Source: Martelella lutilitoris (GTDB lineage: Bacteria; Pseudomonadota; Alphaproteobacteria; Rhizobiales; Rhizobiaceae). Taken from it: a DNA stretch of 64,000 nt. The stretch is from assembly GCF_016598595.1 (NCBI RefSeq), contig NZ_CP066788.1:1-64000 (forward strand). Reading direction: 5' to 3'. A model generated the notes under the pieces. That model was not told the origin of the DNA. It did no database searches and saw nothing but the letters and a program-made list of their open reading frames with translations. Shown here in pieces: positions 15,804 to 23,905 of this stretch; the first letter of the stretch is position 1, and each line of letters opens with the position of its first letter. The position numbers and the translations under genes were made by a program.

Positions 15804-16517
15804 ATGAGAAAAAACAGATTGCTAGCCGTTGACGCAGCACGAGGGACGGCAATTGCCGGCGTGGTTCTTTTCCATTTCGTCTGGGATCTGGAATTCACGG
15901 GATTTGTATCGGGCGTGGCTTTCCATCCGCTGTGGCTCGCATTCGGGCGTTTGCTGGCCGGGAGCTTCATGTTCCTTGCAGGAGTGAGTCTGGTTCTGGC
16001 GCATGGCACAGAGTTGAGAGCTCGGACGTTTTTCCGCCGGTTGGCCATCATTGTTGTCGCGGCCTTGGCGATAAGCGTTGTGACATGGTTCACATTCCCC
16101 AACGCATTTGTTTACTTTGGAATCCTGCATTCGATCGCGGTCGCAAGTCTCCTCGGGGTGATGTTTCTCAGGCTCCCGGCTTTGGCCAGCCTGTTTGCCG
16201 GCCTGGCGATAATGGTGCTTCCCTGGTACCTATCGCTGTCTGCTTTCGATCCCCGCTGGCTAGCCTGGATCGGCCTTTCAGCCAACCCACCTCTCAGCAA
16301 TGATTTCGTTCCGGTGTTTCCCTGGGCAGGCATTACACTTCTTGGCATGAGCTTCGCCAAGGTCGTGGACATCAATAAGAGCCAGATGGCCAGTGCTGGT
16401 GCGGAAAACGCTTTCTTCGCACGGCTCGGCTGGCTGGGCCGCCACAGCCTGCCAATCTATCTGCTTCACCAACCCGTGATGCTGGCGATCATCGTTCCTC
16501 TGTCGCGCCTATTTTAG
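15804..16517 (+). CDS. DUF1624 / heparan-alpha-glucosaminide N-acetyltransferase-like membrane protein
   Basis: This 237-aa protein has about seven membrane helices and the DUF1624 motif RLLAVDAARGTAIAGVVLFHFVWDL at the N-terminus, with a C-terminal LPIYLLHQPVML. Relatives (HGSNAT/NagX-like and acyltransferase 3-like) move acetyl groups across the membrane, but the bacterial function is unsettled. I start at the ATG at 15804, which has GAGG nine bases upstream, instead of the earlier in-frame GTG. Its stop overlaps the stop of the convergent L,D-transpeptidase gene. Confidence 0.8.
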   Translation: MRKNRLLAVDAARGTAIAGVVLFHFVWDLEFTGFVSGVAFHPLWLAFGRLLAGSFMFLAGVSLVLAHGTELRARTFFRRLAIIVVAALAISVVTWFTFPNAFVYFGILHSIAVASLLGVMFLRLPALASLFAGLAIMVLPWYLSLSAFDPRWLAWIGLSANPPLSNDFVPVFPWAGITLLGMSFAKVVDINKSQMASAGAENAFFARLGWLGRHSLPIYLLHQPVMLAIIVPLSRLF

Positions 16518-17560
16518 CGGGCCTTCGATCCGGCGCCGAAGGGATCGGCAAGCGCTGCTGTCGGCCGACTAACGGGTACAGAAGTCGATGAAGTGATTTC
16601 CGACAAATATTGCGGGCCCTTCTTGGCCAGTATTTTTCGGAAGATCGGATTCATTCCCCCATCCGAATAAGCAAGGCCGACATTCTGGCCATCGCTGAGC
16701 AGGTCTTTCATTTTCTCAAGATCCCCCACCGACCTCTCGACCACTTGCTGGATCTCCGGTTCAAAGGCCGGACATTGTCCAAGCGGATCGGCGGGCATAT
16801 TGCCGTTGACGGGTTCGCCAAACCTGTAGCGTCCCTCGCAGAATTGAAAGCGGGGAGGCTGGCGCAACACTTCAAAGCGATCATAACCTGTCTTTAGGTC
16901 CATCCAGAAGTCAAAATTGGGATTTTCGCGGTGCGCGGCAAGGTTTTCTGGCGTCATCCGAAACGGATAAGACTGGACCTGGACAGCCTGTTGCCCGCCA
17001 CGCAAGGCATCCCGGACAAGGGCGTAGACTTCCGCGACATGCTCGTCGGAAATAGCAAAACAACCCGAGGAAGAACATGCTCCATGAACCATTAGGGCCG
17101 ATCCGGTATAGCCCTTTGCGCGCTCCAGCCGATTCGGGTAGCCGAGATCGAAGGAAAGGTAGTATTGGGACCTCGGGTTCAGCCCGCCGGAACCGACTGT
17201 GTAGAAACCTTCAGGCGCCTGGCGGTCGCCCTCGACTTTTTTCGGACCCAAAACGCCCGACCACCGGCACATCGGATAAGTTTTCATCAGTGCATACTTG
17301 CCTGATGAATCTCGCTTCCAAACCTCCAGTTCGCTCTCCTGTTTGAAGATGCGAACCAGCACCGGATCAGCGGGCTCCATGCCCATCTCCCGCATTTGCG
17401 CCATTGTCTTTTGGGGGATCGGAATGTTGCCTCGGTCATCAAGCTCCAACGTCTTCGTCACACATCCGGACGCGATCACGCCCGCCAAAAGGACGCTGAT
17501 CAAACTGGGTCGAAACCCTTTTTTGATGTGTTGCATGGAACCGATCATCTGCAGCTTCAT
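16514..17560 (-). CDS. L,D-transpeptidase-family (YafK-like) lipoprotein
   Basis: This 348-aa protein has a lipoprotein signal (LISVLLAGVIASGC) and a YkuD-type catalytic domain with the motif HGACSSSGCFAISDEHV containing the catalytic Cys (SSSGC). The fold order and length match murein L,D-transpeptidases of the YafK group. These act on peptidoglycan, as cross-linkers or as amidases that release Braun-type lipoproteins. The second ATG at 17536 gives a more compact signal peptide and is a good alternative start. It is first of three L,D-transpeptidase genes in a row, all on the minus strand. Confidence 0.85.
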   Translation of the reverse strand: MKLQMIGSMQHIKKGFRPSLISVLLAGVIASGCVTKTLELDDRGNIPIPQKTMAQMREMGMEPADPVLVRIFKQESELEVWKRDSSGKYALMKTYPMCRWSGVLGPKKVEGDRQAPEGFYTVGSGGLNPRSQYYLSFDLGYPNRLERAKGYTGSALMVHGACSSSGCFAISDEHVAEVYALVRDALRGGQQAVQVQSYPFRMTPENLAAHRENPNFDFWMDLKTGYDRFEVLRQPPRFQFCEGRYRFGEPVNGNMPADPLGQCPAFEPEIQQVVERSVGDLEKMKDLLSDGQNVGLAYSDGGMNPIFRKILAKKGPQYLSEITSSTSVPVSRPTAALADPFGAGSKAR

Positions 17561-17581
17561 ATCCGTTTCTTGCCTTTGGCG

Positions 17582-18262
17582 TCAGATCACTATCAGCCGG
17601 GCTCCGTTGGTGACTCGGCCATAGAGATCGACAACATCCTGATTGATCATGCGCACACACCCGCTCGACACCGATTTACCTATTGTCCAGTATTCCGGCG
17701 ATCCATGGATGCGATAGAGCGTGTCCACGCCATTCTGGAAGATGTAGAGGGCTCGCGCGCCGAGAGGATTGTTTAGCCCGGGCGGCATGCCGCCATTGCT
17801 CGCGCTCCATTTTGCCAACTCAGGTTGTCGCGCGATCATTTCTTCGGGCGGGGTCCATTTCGGCCATGCCTGCTTCCATTGGATCACGCCTTCACCCGAC
17901 CACTCGAAACCCTGCCGGCCAAGGCCAACGCCATAACGCATGGCTTTTCCATTTTCCTGGATCAGATGAAGGAAATATGTCTTTGTGTTGACGATCACTG
18001 TGCCAACCGGATACGGGCTGGTGAAATTCACCTGACGCCTCCAGAATTTTGATGGCACCTTGTCTATGTTGATAGCGGGGAGGGGGAACCGTTCGTCTGG
18101 CATCGGTCCATACATTACCCGGACATTGCTCAACCTTGGATCCGGCGAAGGCTTCTCATCCAGCTGTCCGGTCTTGGTTGCGGTTGTGCATCCGGACAAA
18201 GCCAGCACTGAAGAGCCCGCTGCTGCACAAATGAATTGACGGCGGTTCATAGTTTCTTTCAT
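17582..18262 (-). CDS. L,D-transpeptidase (YkuD/ErfK) lipoprotein
   Basis: This 226-aa protein has a twin-arginine-like, lipobox-ending leader (NRRQFICAAAGSSVLALSGC). Its YkuD domain carries the catalytic motif IGKSVSSGCVRMINQDVVDLY with Cys in SSGC and the upstream His in YRIHGSP. It forms 3-3 cross-links or attaches proteins to peptidoglycan in the periplasm. The start is uncertain between ATGs at 18262 and 18250 and a TTG at 18277. It is 22 bases upstream of the YafK-like gene and likely cotranscribed. Confidence 0.88.
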   Translation of the reverse strand: MKETMNRRQFICAAAGSSVLALSGCTTATKTGQLDEKPSPDPRLSNVRVMYGPMPDERFPLPAINIDKVPSKFWRRQVNFTSPYPVGTVIVNTKTYFLHLIQENGKAMRYGVGLGRQGFEWSGEGVIQWKQAWPKWTPPEEMIARQPELAKWSASNGGMPPGLNNPLGARALYIFQNGVDTLYRIHGSPEYWTIGKSVSSGCVRMINQDVVDLYGRVTNGARLIVI

Positions 18263-18358
18263 CGTGGACTCGTTCAAAAAACATCGGGGAAAACGAGCCG
18301 CAAATCCGGGCCTGATCTGCGGCTCGCAAGTTCTTGAATGTGAAGAACGGTTTTGATG

Positions 18359-18919
18359 CTACAGCACCACAACCCGGGCGCCGACCGGCACCCGCTCAAA
18401 GAGATCTTCGACATGTTCGTTGATCATGCGGATGCAGCCATTCGAAACTGAACGCCCGATCGACGATGGCTCTGTCGTGCCGTGGATCCGGTAAAGCGTA
18501 TCGCGCCCATCCCGATATAAGTAAAGGGCTCGCGAGCCCAGCGGGTTCTTCGGGCCACCGGGCACACCCTTGGCGAAACGTCCGTACTTCTTCGGATTGC
18601 GTCTGATCATGTTTGCTGTAGGAGTCCACGATGGCCACTTGGCTTTTCGTCCCACCTCCGCTTGTCCGCGGAAAGCCAGGCCGGACCGCCCAACGCCCAC
18701 CCCGTAACGGCGCGCCATGTCTGTCTCGAGTTGCAAATATAGGAAGTGGTTTTTCGGGTCGATAATTATCGTACCGGGCTCGTAACCGCTAAAGCTGGTA
18801 CTTTGTGGCTCGAATTTCTCGTCCAGTTTGAACTTGTCGTCATGGGCGTAGGCGGGAAGCCCACAGGAGGTGGCAAGGCCAGCGCCAATGCCAAACAGCA
18901 GTCCTCTTCTCGAAATCAT
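18359..18919 (-). CDS. L,D-transpeptidase (ErfK/YbiS/YcfS type)
   Basis: This 186-aa protein has a twin-arginine-like leader (ISRRGLLFGIGAGLATSCG, ending AYA) and a compact YkuD domain. Catalytic residues are visible in YRIHGTTEPSSIGRSVSNGCIRMINEHVEDLF (His in RIHG, Cys in SNGC). It resembles its neighbour at 17582 across the catalytic region, so the pair probably arose by an old duplication. Signal type suggests export through Tat or Sec to the periplasm. Confidence 0.88.
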   Translation of the reverse strand: MISRRGLLFGIGAGLATSCGLPAYAHDDKFKLDEKFEPQSTSFSGYEPGTIIIDPKNHFLYLQLETDMARRYGVGVGRSGLAFRGQAEVGRKAKWPSWTPTANMIRRNPKKYGRFAKGVPGGPKNPLGSRALYLYRDGRDTLYRIHGTTEPSSIGRSVSNGCIRMINEHVEDLFERVPVGARVVVL

Positions 18920-18975
18920 GTTTCACACTCACGTCGTTGAATTTTCCGATTAGCGCAGAATGCGCATTTGGACAT

Positions 18976-19320
18976 TCAAGCGTGAGCGTCTGGCGGTCGC
19001 GGGACCACGTATCCTATGTCGAAGAGAAGCAAGGCTTTGAAGCTGGCGTCATACTCCTGCGCCTCATGCATGATTGGCGAAACATTTGAGACCGCAAATA
19101 TCGCAAAGTGCATCTGACAGTGCGCGGAAACTTTGTTTCCGCTTTTCTCACCCAGTGGGATCTCGCCTGAACCAAGCGCACCTTCACTGTCGGTTGAATT
19201 GCACCCGACCGTGTCACCGGCGATTTGGCAGATAGGCAACACATCCACAGCATTGGCCGGGTGCGCCAGCGCTGGAAGCGCCAACAACAATGCTGCAACA
19301 AAGGTCAACACGCGAGTCAT
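18976..19320 (-). CDS. Small exported protein of unknown function
   Basis: This 114-aa protein has a clear signal peptide (MTRVLTFVAALLLALPALAHPANA) and three cysteines in the mature part (CQIAGDTVGC and HCQMHF). The mature part is polar and short and matches no family I recognise. It starts at an ATG at 19320 and ends 57 bases before the L,D-transpeptidase at 18919, so they may share a transcript. The HCQMH segment could bind a metal, but this is a guess. Confidence 0.55.
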   Translation of the reverse strand: MTRVLTFVAALLLALPALAHPANAVDVLPICQIAGDTVGCNSTDSEGALGSGEIPLGEKSGNKVSAHCQMHFAIFAVSNVSPIMHEAQEYDASFKALLLFDIGYVVPRPPDAHA

Positions 19321-19762
19321 CAGGCCTTTGTCACTTCATTGGCGCGGTTTGTCTATATGACCGCTGATTAATTTTTTGTGATGAATACGGGCATTCTACA
19401 CTCTCCCCGTGTTACGGACGTTGCTATGCGGCATCATCTTTTTTTGGTTGATGTCGATCCTACGTCGATGTTTGATTCAAAACTGTCCGGTGCCGGGAGC
19501 AGGGTTATCTCAGCGGACGGTACAGTGACCGCGGAACCCGTCTTGCACTCCGGTGGCTCGGCGAAACTCAAGGGTTCCGGGATTCGATATGTGGTCACTG
19601 CAGCACCTGCGCCGGCAGTCGGGCATGTTCCTTTTACCAACACGGTGGAACAAATCATGTCCCGCTAAGTTTGCCTCCCAAGGACGCTTCAGTGTGTGAT
19701 GCGCGCGAAGCGGGTGTGTGGGACGGAGCAAATGCGAACGGCAGCATTGTGAAGGAGCGGTG
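19321..19762. other. Divergent intergenic region, one doubtful small ORF
   Basis: This region separates the minus-strand small exported protein from the plus-strand zinc-transport operon and should hold both promoters. An open frame at 19378-19668 (96 codons, GTG-ATG start) has no ribosome-binding site and no domain; I do not call it a gene. No clear operator was found here, although a metal-responsive one would be expected. Confidence 0.4.
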
Positions 19763-20575
19763 GTGAATAACCTGTGGCTGGTCATTGGCCTCGCGCTTCT
19801 GCCTGGGCTCGGAAATTTCGCCGGCGCAATGGTTGCCGAATTCGTCCGGACATCGCCACGACTTCTTAACTTGGCGCTGCATGCGGCGTCGGGCATCGTC
19901 ATCGGCGTGGTGGCCATCGAGCTGATGCCCGAGGCACTTGAAAATCTCGCCGGCTGGTGGATTGCCCTGGCGTTTGCAGCAGGGGGAGCGGCCTATATCA
20001 GCGCCGGGACGCTGATCGGGAAGATGAAGCCGTCGGAGAAGAGCGGCGGCAGCACCGGTATGTGGATGATTTATGTTGCCGTAGCTGTCGACCTCTCCGG
20101 TGATGGCTTGATGATAGGCTCCGGCACTGCGGTTGGTGCCTCGCTCGCCGTTGTGTTGGCAGCGGGGCAGGTACTGGCCGACTTTCCGGAGGGATACTCG
20201 GTCGTGGCAAACCTCAAAGAAAACGGCGTGTCGCGCAAGCGGCGGATCGCGGTCTCGTTGTCATTCCCTCTCTATTGCCTCGGAACGGCTGTACTTGCAT
20301 GGTTGCTGCTGCGAAGCGCGCCGGATGCAGCGAAATACGCCGCGCTGAGCTTCGTCGCCGGGCTCCTGTCGGTCGCAGCAGTCGAGGACATGCTCGAGGA
20401 AGCACACGAGGCCGCGACCGACAACCGCCTCTCGGCACTGGCCTTCGTCGGCGGCTTCGTTCTCTTTACCCTGGTTTCCGCCGGTCTGGAGACAGTCATG
20501 GCCCGCGGTGGCGGATCGACCGGCCAGAGCAGTTCAGGGATCGAGCAAAGCAGGACATATGCAAATGCCTCATGA
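19763..20575 (+). CDS. ZIP-family divalent metal transporter
   Basis: This 270-aa protein has eight hydrophobic segments and the ZIP signature helices: HAASGIVIGVVAIELMPEAL and DLSGDGLMIGSG ... QVLADFPEGYSV, with the metal-site His, Glu and Asp. ZIP proteins import Zn, Fe, Mn or Cd into the cytosol. The start is a GTG at 19763 with a strong AGGAG. It is the first gene of the operon leading to the cytochrome oxidase and overlaps the CDF exporter gene by 17 bases. An importer and an exporter in one transcript is unusual. Confidence 0.82.
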   Translation: MNNLWLVIGLALLPGLGNFAGAMVAEFVRTSPRLLNLALHAASGIVIGVVAIELMPEALENLAGWWIALAFAAGGAAYISAGTLIGKMKPSEKSGGSTGMWMIYVAVAVDLSGDGLMIGSGTAVGASLAVVLAAGQVLADFPEGYSVVANLKENGVSRKRRIAVSLSFPLYCLGTAVLAWLLLRSAPDAAKYAALSFVAGLLSVAAVEDMLEEAHEAATDNRLSALAFVGGFVLFTLVSAGLETVMARGGGSTGQSSSGIEQSRTYANAS

Positions 20576-21530
20576 CCATAGCCATGGCCATATCGACCCG
20601 CAATCGGGCGACCGGCGGGTCTCCATCGCGATCTGGGCCAACGGCGTCCTGACCGCCGCACAGATTGTCGGCGGAATTCTGTCCGGCAGTCTTGCCCTGA
20701 TCGCAGACGCACTGCACAACTTCTCCGACATGGCGTCGCTGCTCATTGCCTTTGCCGCACGCAAGATTTCTCGACGGCCCCCGGACGAGCGCATGACGTT
20801 TGGCTATGGCCGCATCGAGATCGTCGCGGCGCTGATCAACTACACCACGCTTGTTCTTGTCGGCTTCTACCTGATCTATGAGGGAGGAATGCGGATGATC
20901 GACCCACCCCAGGTCCAGGGCTGGACTGTCGTCATACTGGGCGCTGTCGCACTCGCGGTCGACACGCTGACAGCGATGCTCACCTATTCGATGCAGAAAG
21001 GCAGCGTGAACATTCGCGCGCTTTTCCTGCACAATCTCTCGGATGCGCTGGCTTCCGTCGCGGTCATCATCGGCGGCGCCCTCATCATCCTCTATGACAT
21101 GCGCTGGGTCGACCCAGCGATCACCATCGGCATCGCACTTTATATCCTCTATCTTGCCATAACAGAGATCGGCACTCCGATCCGGACGCTGATGCTCGGC
21201 AGCCCGCCGGAGATCGACGGCGGCGATGTCGTCAGAACCCTGCGCGGCGTCGAGGGCGTCGGAGATGTCCACCATGTGCATCTCTGGCAGATGCAGGAGC
21301 ATGAGGCGGCACTCGACTGCCATGTCGTCGTGACTGCCGACGATTGGTCGCGGCTCGAGGCCATCAAGAACGAGATCAGGGACAGGCTGAACGATCGGTT
21401 CGGCATCGCGCATTCCACCCTTGAATTCGAGCATGAGAACCGAGCGCACGAAAATGCTGACCTCTATGGTCACGGCAATCCCGAGGAACAGGAGGAAGAC
21501 CATGTTCACCGAGACGCGGACAAATCGTGA
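20559..21530 (+). CDS. CDF-family cation efflux protein
   Basis: This 323-aa protein has a His-rich N-terminus (HDHSHGH), six membrane segments and the CDF pairs HNFSD (about residue 50) and HNLSD that form the transport zinc site, plus a C-terminal cytoplasmic domain with HHVHLWQMQEHEAALDCHV. Length is right for CzcD/ZitB-like exporters of Zn, Cd or Co. The tail has a second His/Glu-rich stretch. The start ATG at 20559 overlaps the ZIP gene; the ATG at 20565 is possible. It exports metal from the cytosol with protons as counter-ion. Confidence 0.9.
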   Translation: MQMPHDHSHGHIDPQSGDRRVSIAIWANGVLTAAQIVGGILSGSLALIADALHNFSDMASLLIAFAARKISRRPPDERMTFGYGRIEIVAALINYTTLVLVGFYLIYEGGMRMIDPPQVQGWTVVILGAVALAVDTLTAMLTYSMQKGSVNIRALFLHNLSDALASVAVIIGGALIILYDMRWVDPAITIGIALYILYLAITEIGTPIRTLMLGSPPEIDGGDVVRTLRGVEGVGDVHHVHLWQMQEHEAALDCHVVVTADDWSRLEAIKNEIRDRLNDRFGIAHSTLEFEHENRAHENADLYGHGNPEEQEEDHVHRDADKS

Positions 21531-21864
21531 CGACGTCATCGCAATCGCCTGCGAAGGCGAGCTCAGCGAAAGCGATCTTGAGCGGATGCACGCGTTGCTG
21601 CACGAACGGCTCACATCTGTAGAGAAGCCCGGCCTCGTCGTCGATCTGACGAATTTCCAAGGGTACACGGGCCTCGCTGCAATGCGAGAAGACTTCAAGA
21701 TGGACACCGCCCATCGAAACGATTTCTCCCGCATCGCCGTTGTCGGCGAGGCGGCGTGGCAGCACTGGGGAACCACCCTCGCGAAGGCCTTGACCCGTGC
21801 CGAGATGCGCTGGTTCGACGCAAGCGCACTGGACGTGGCCGCGGAATGGGCGGGCGGGGTGTGA
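21502..21864 (+). CDS. STAS/SEC14-type (SpoIIAA-like) small protein
   Basis: This 120-aa cytosolic protein has the SpoIIAA-like/STAS pattern: KPGLVVDLTNFQGYTGLAAMREDFKMDTAHRNDFSRIAVVGE. The ATG at 21502 has a strong AGGAGGAAGACC in front and overlaps the end of the CDF gene. Proteins of this family occur in many membrane and metal operons, with no settled function; they may bind nucleotides or lipids. It precedes ctaG with a three-base overlap. Confidence 0.75.
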   Translation: MFTETRTNRDDVIAIACEGELSESDLERMHALLHERLTSVEKPGLVVDLTNFQGYTGLAAMREDFKMDTAHRNDFSRIAVVGEAAWQHWGTTLAKALTRAEMRWFDASALDVAAEWAGGV

Positions 21865-22913
21865 CGCGACCGCCACCCTCCTGCCGTGCCCACGGCTTCC
21901 GTGGCCGCGCAGGCCGGCTTCCAACCCCTCTCCTGTCCGGGGCAGTCGCAGCCTTTCGGCTCTCCTCGCGCGGGCATGTGCCGGGAGCGTGGCTCACTGT
22001 CGGCTTCTGCGTTGCGGCCATGGTCGCCTCCAGCGCTCGCGCCCATACCGAGGGCGCGCCGATATCGCCACACGACTTCTGGACCGCATGGTCGCTGCAA
22101 CTCACTGTCGTGGCGCCGATCGCGGTGGCGCTGCTGCTTTACGGGCGCGGCCTGCACCTCGCCTGGAGCCGCGCCGGCATCGGCAGAGGTACAGCCGTTT
22201 GGCAGGCTGGGCTGTTTGCGCTCGGGCTGACCGCACTCTGGGCAGGCCTCGTCTGGCCGCTCGACGCCATCGGCGAGAGCCTCTTTTCCGCCCACATGGC
22301 GCAGCACATCGTGCTGATGGGTGTGGCCGCCCCGCTCCTCGTGCTGGGTCTTCCGATGCCGACGATGATCCGGTCCCTGCCGAGAGAATGGCAACGCGGG
22401 CTGGCGCTGGCGGTCCGCTGGCAGCCGTGGCGCAGGTGCTGGAAATTCCTCATCCGCATTGATGTCGCAACCATTCTGCAACTGCTCGTATTCACCTTGT
22501 GGCACATTCCGGCGGCGATCGCGCTGTCGCTCGAAAATGATTTCGTGCACTGGCTGATGCACGGCTCGATGCTCGCCGCAGGACTTCTGTTCTGGACGGC
22601 CATTCTGCGCATGCGAAGCGACGAGTTCGGATCGGCGATCCTGGCTCTGTTTGTGAACTTCAAGTTCTCGCTTGTCCTGGGTGCGCTGCTTGCCTTCTCC
22701 TCACGTGCCTTTTACGAAAGCTACCTGGATCGCGGCCTCCCCTGGGGCGTCACTCTTTTGGAAGATCAGCAATTCGCGGGCGTCCTGATGATGGTTGTCC
22801 AGTCAATGATGTATCTGCTGGCCCTGGTCATCCGGGTAGCTCTTCTGCTCCGCTCGCCCGACAGCCGCGTTGCAACCAGGTTGACGCCGCAGACCGAAGG
22901 CCTCTCCCGATGA
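21861..22913 (+). CDS. ctaG: CtaG/Caa3-type cytochrome c oxidase assembly protein
   Basis: This 350-aa membrane protein has about seven helices and matches the Caa3_CtaG family (HMAQHIVLMGVAAPLLVLGLP, LWHIPAAIALSLENDFVHWLMHGSML, EDQQFAGVLMMVVQS). It is the caa3-type assembly factor, distinct from Cox11. The start is a GTG at 21861 overlapping the stop of the STAS gene; a signal-like stretch (WLTVGFCVAAMVASSARAH) precedes the first helix. Its neighbours are oxidase subunits, which supports the role in assembly of the oxidase at 22910-26448. Confidence 0.85.
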   Translation: MTRPPPSCRAHGFRGRAGRLPTPLLSGAVAAFRLSSRGHVPGAWLTVGFCVAAMVASSARAHTEGAPISPHDFWTAWSLQLTVVAPIAVALLLYGRGLHLAWSRAGIGRGTAVWQAGLFALGLTALWAGLVWPLDAIGESLFSAHMAQHIVLMGVAAPLLVLGLPMPTMIRSLPREWQRGLALAVRWQPWRRCWKFLIRIDVATILQLLVFTLWHIPAAIALSLENDFVHWLMHGSMLAAGLLFWTAILRMRSDEFGSAILALFVNFKFSLVLGALLAFSSRAFYESYLDRGLPWGVTLLEDQQFAGVLMMVVQSMMYLLALVIRVALLLRSPDSRVATRLTPQTEGLSR

Positions 22914-23905
22914 CGAGACCCGGATTCCTCGCGGCGGCGCTGATGATCGCCCCCCTCGCCGGCTGCCAGGGCGCGCAATCCGCCTTCGATCCGGCGGGTG
23001 TCGAGGCGGAGCGCGTGCTCAACCTGTTCTGGATCATGCTGGCCGGCGGCACCGCCATCTGGATCGTCGTGATCGGCGTCAGCTACTATGCCGCCAGGGG
23101 CAAGTCCGGGCCCTATTCGGACAAATCCGGCATTCGGCTGATCGTCTGGGGCGGCTGCGTCTTTCCGGCCGTGGTCCTGGCGGGGCTGCTCTGGTGGGGT
23201 CTGACGATGATGCCGGAACTGCGGCGCGCAGCTGACGGACCCACCATCGCCGTCTCCGCAGAACGGTTCTGGTGGCGGGTGGCCTATGCCGTCGAGGGCG
23301 AGCCCGGCGTTATCCGCAAGCTGCCGCGTGGCGGCGTCCCGAGCGCGAACGAGATCTGGATTCCGCTCGGCAAGCGCACCGAGATCCTGTTGAGCAGCCC
23401 TGATGTCATCCATTCCTTCTGGGTGCCGCCCCTCGCGGGGAAGATGGACGCCATACCCGGCCGGGTGAACCGTCTGGTGCTGGAGCCCACCAGTCCCGGC
23501 GTCTTCAATGGCGCCTGCGCCGAGTACTGCGGTACGGCTCACACCTATATGGGATTCCGCGTCGTCGTTGTGCCCGAGGCAGAGTTCGAAGCCTACGTCA
23601 CGTCGCAGGCGCTCCCCGCCGCAGTGGTTGACGGTCCCGGTGCCGGATTGTTCCTGCAGAACGGCTGCGCCGCCTGCCACACCGTGCGCGGCACCGCCGC
23701 GGACGGTGCCGTCGGACCCGACCTGACCCATGTAGCGAGCCGGCGCACAATTGCCGCGGGCCTGCTTCCAACAACCGTGGAAAATCTGGTGGCGTTCATC
23801 CGCTCGACCGAGCACATCAAGCCGGGCGTGGAGATGCCGGCCTTCGGTATGCTCCCCGAGGAGGAGATCACCGCAATCGCGCAGTGGCTGGGGACGCTCG
23901 AATGA
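22910..23905 (+). CDS. Cytochrome c oxidase subunit II with fused haem c domain
   Basis: This 331-aa protein has a lipoprotein signal (Cys19, LAGCQG), two transmembrane helices and a cupredoxin domain with the binuclear CuA set: His168, Cys203, Cys207, His211 and Met214 in CAEYCGTAHTYM. A C-terminal haem c domain carries CAACH near 254. The layout is a caa3-type subunit II that takes electrons directly from its own haem. The CuA centre is the target of the SCO and PCuAC chaperones encoded at 3.9-5.6 kb. It overlaps its neighbours on both sides by four bases. Confidence 0.93.
   Translation: MTRPGFLAAALMIAPLAGCQGAQSAFDPAGVEAERVLNLFWIMLAGGTAIWIVVIGVSYYAARGKSGPYSDKSGIRLIVWGGCVFPAVVLAGLLWWGLTMMPELRRAADGPTIAVSAERFWWRVAYAVEGEPGVIRKLPRGGVPSANEIWIPLGKRTEILLSSPDVIHSFWVPPLAGKMDAIPGRVNRLVLEPTSPGVFNGACAEYCGTAHTYMGFRVVVVPEAEFEAYVTSQALPAAVVDGPGAGLFLQNGCAACHTVRGTAADGAVGPDLTHVASRRTIAAGLLPTTVENLVAFIRSTEHIKPGVEMPAFGMLPEEEITAIAQWLGTLE

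Noticed and set aside
19378..19668. Plus-strand 96-codon frame before the ZIP gene
   Set aside because: No ribosome-binding site or domain; it lies in a divergent promoter region.
20496..22562. Long minus-strand frame of 688 codons
   Set aside because: It lies opposite the ZIP, CDF, STAS and ctaG genes, has unusual His/Arg/Asp composition and no ribosome-binding site; it is an antisense shadow of GC-rich genes.
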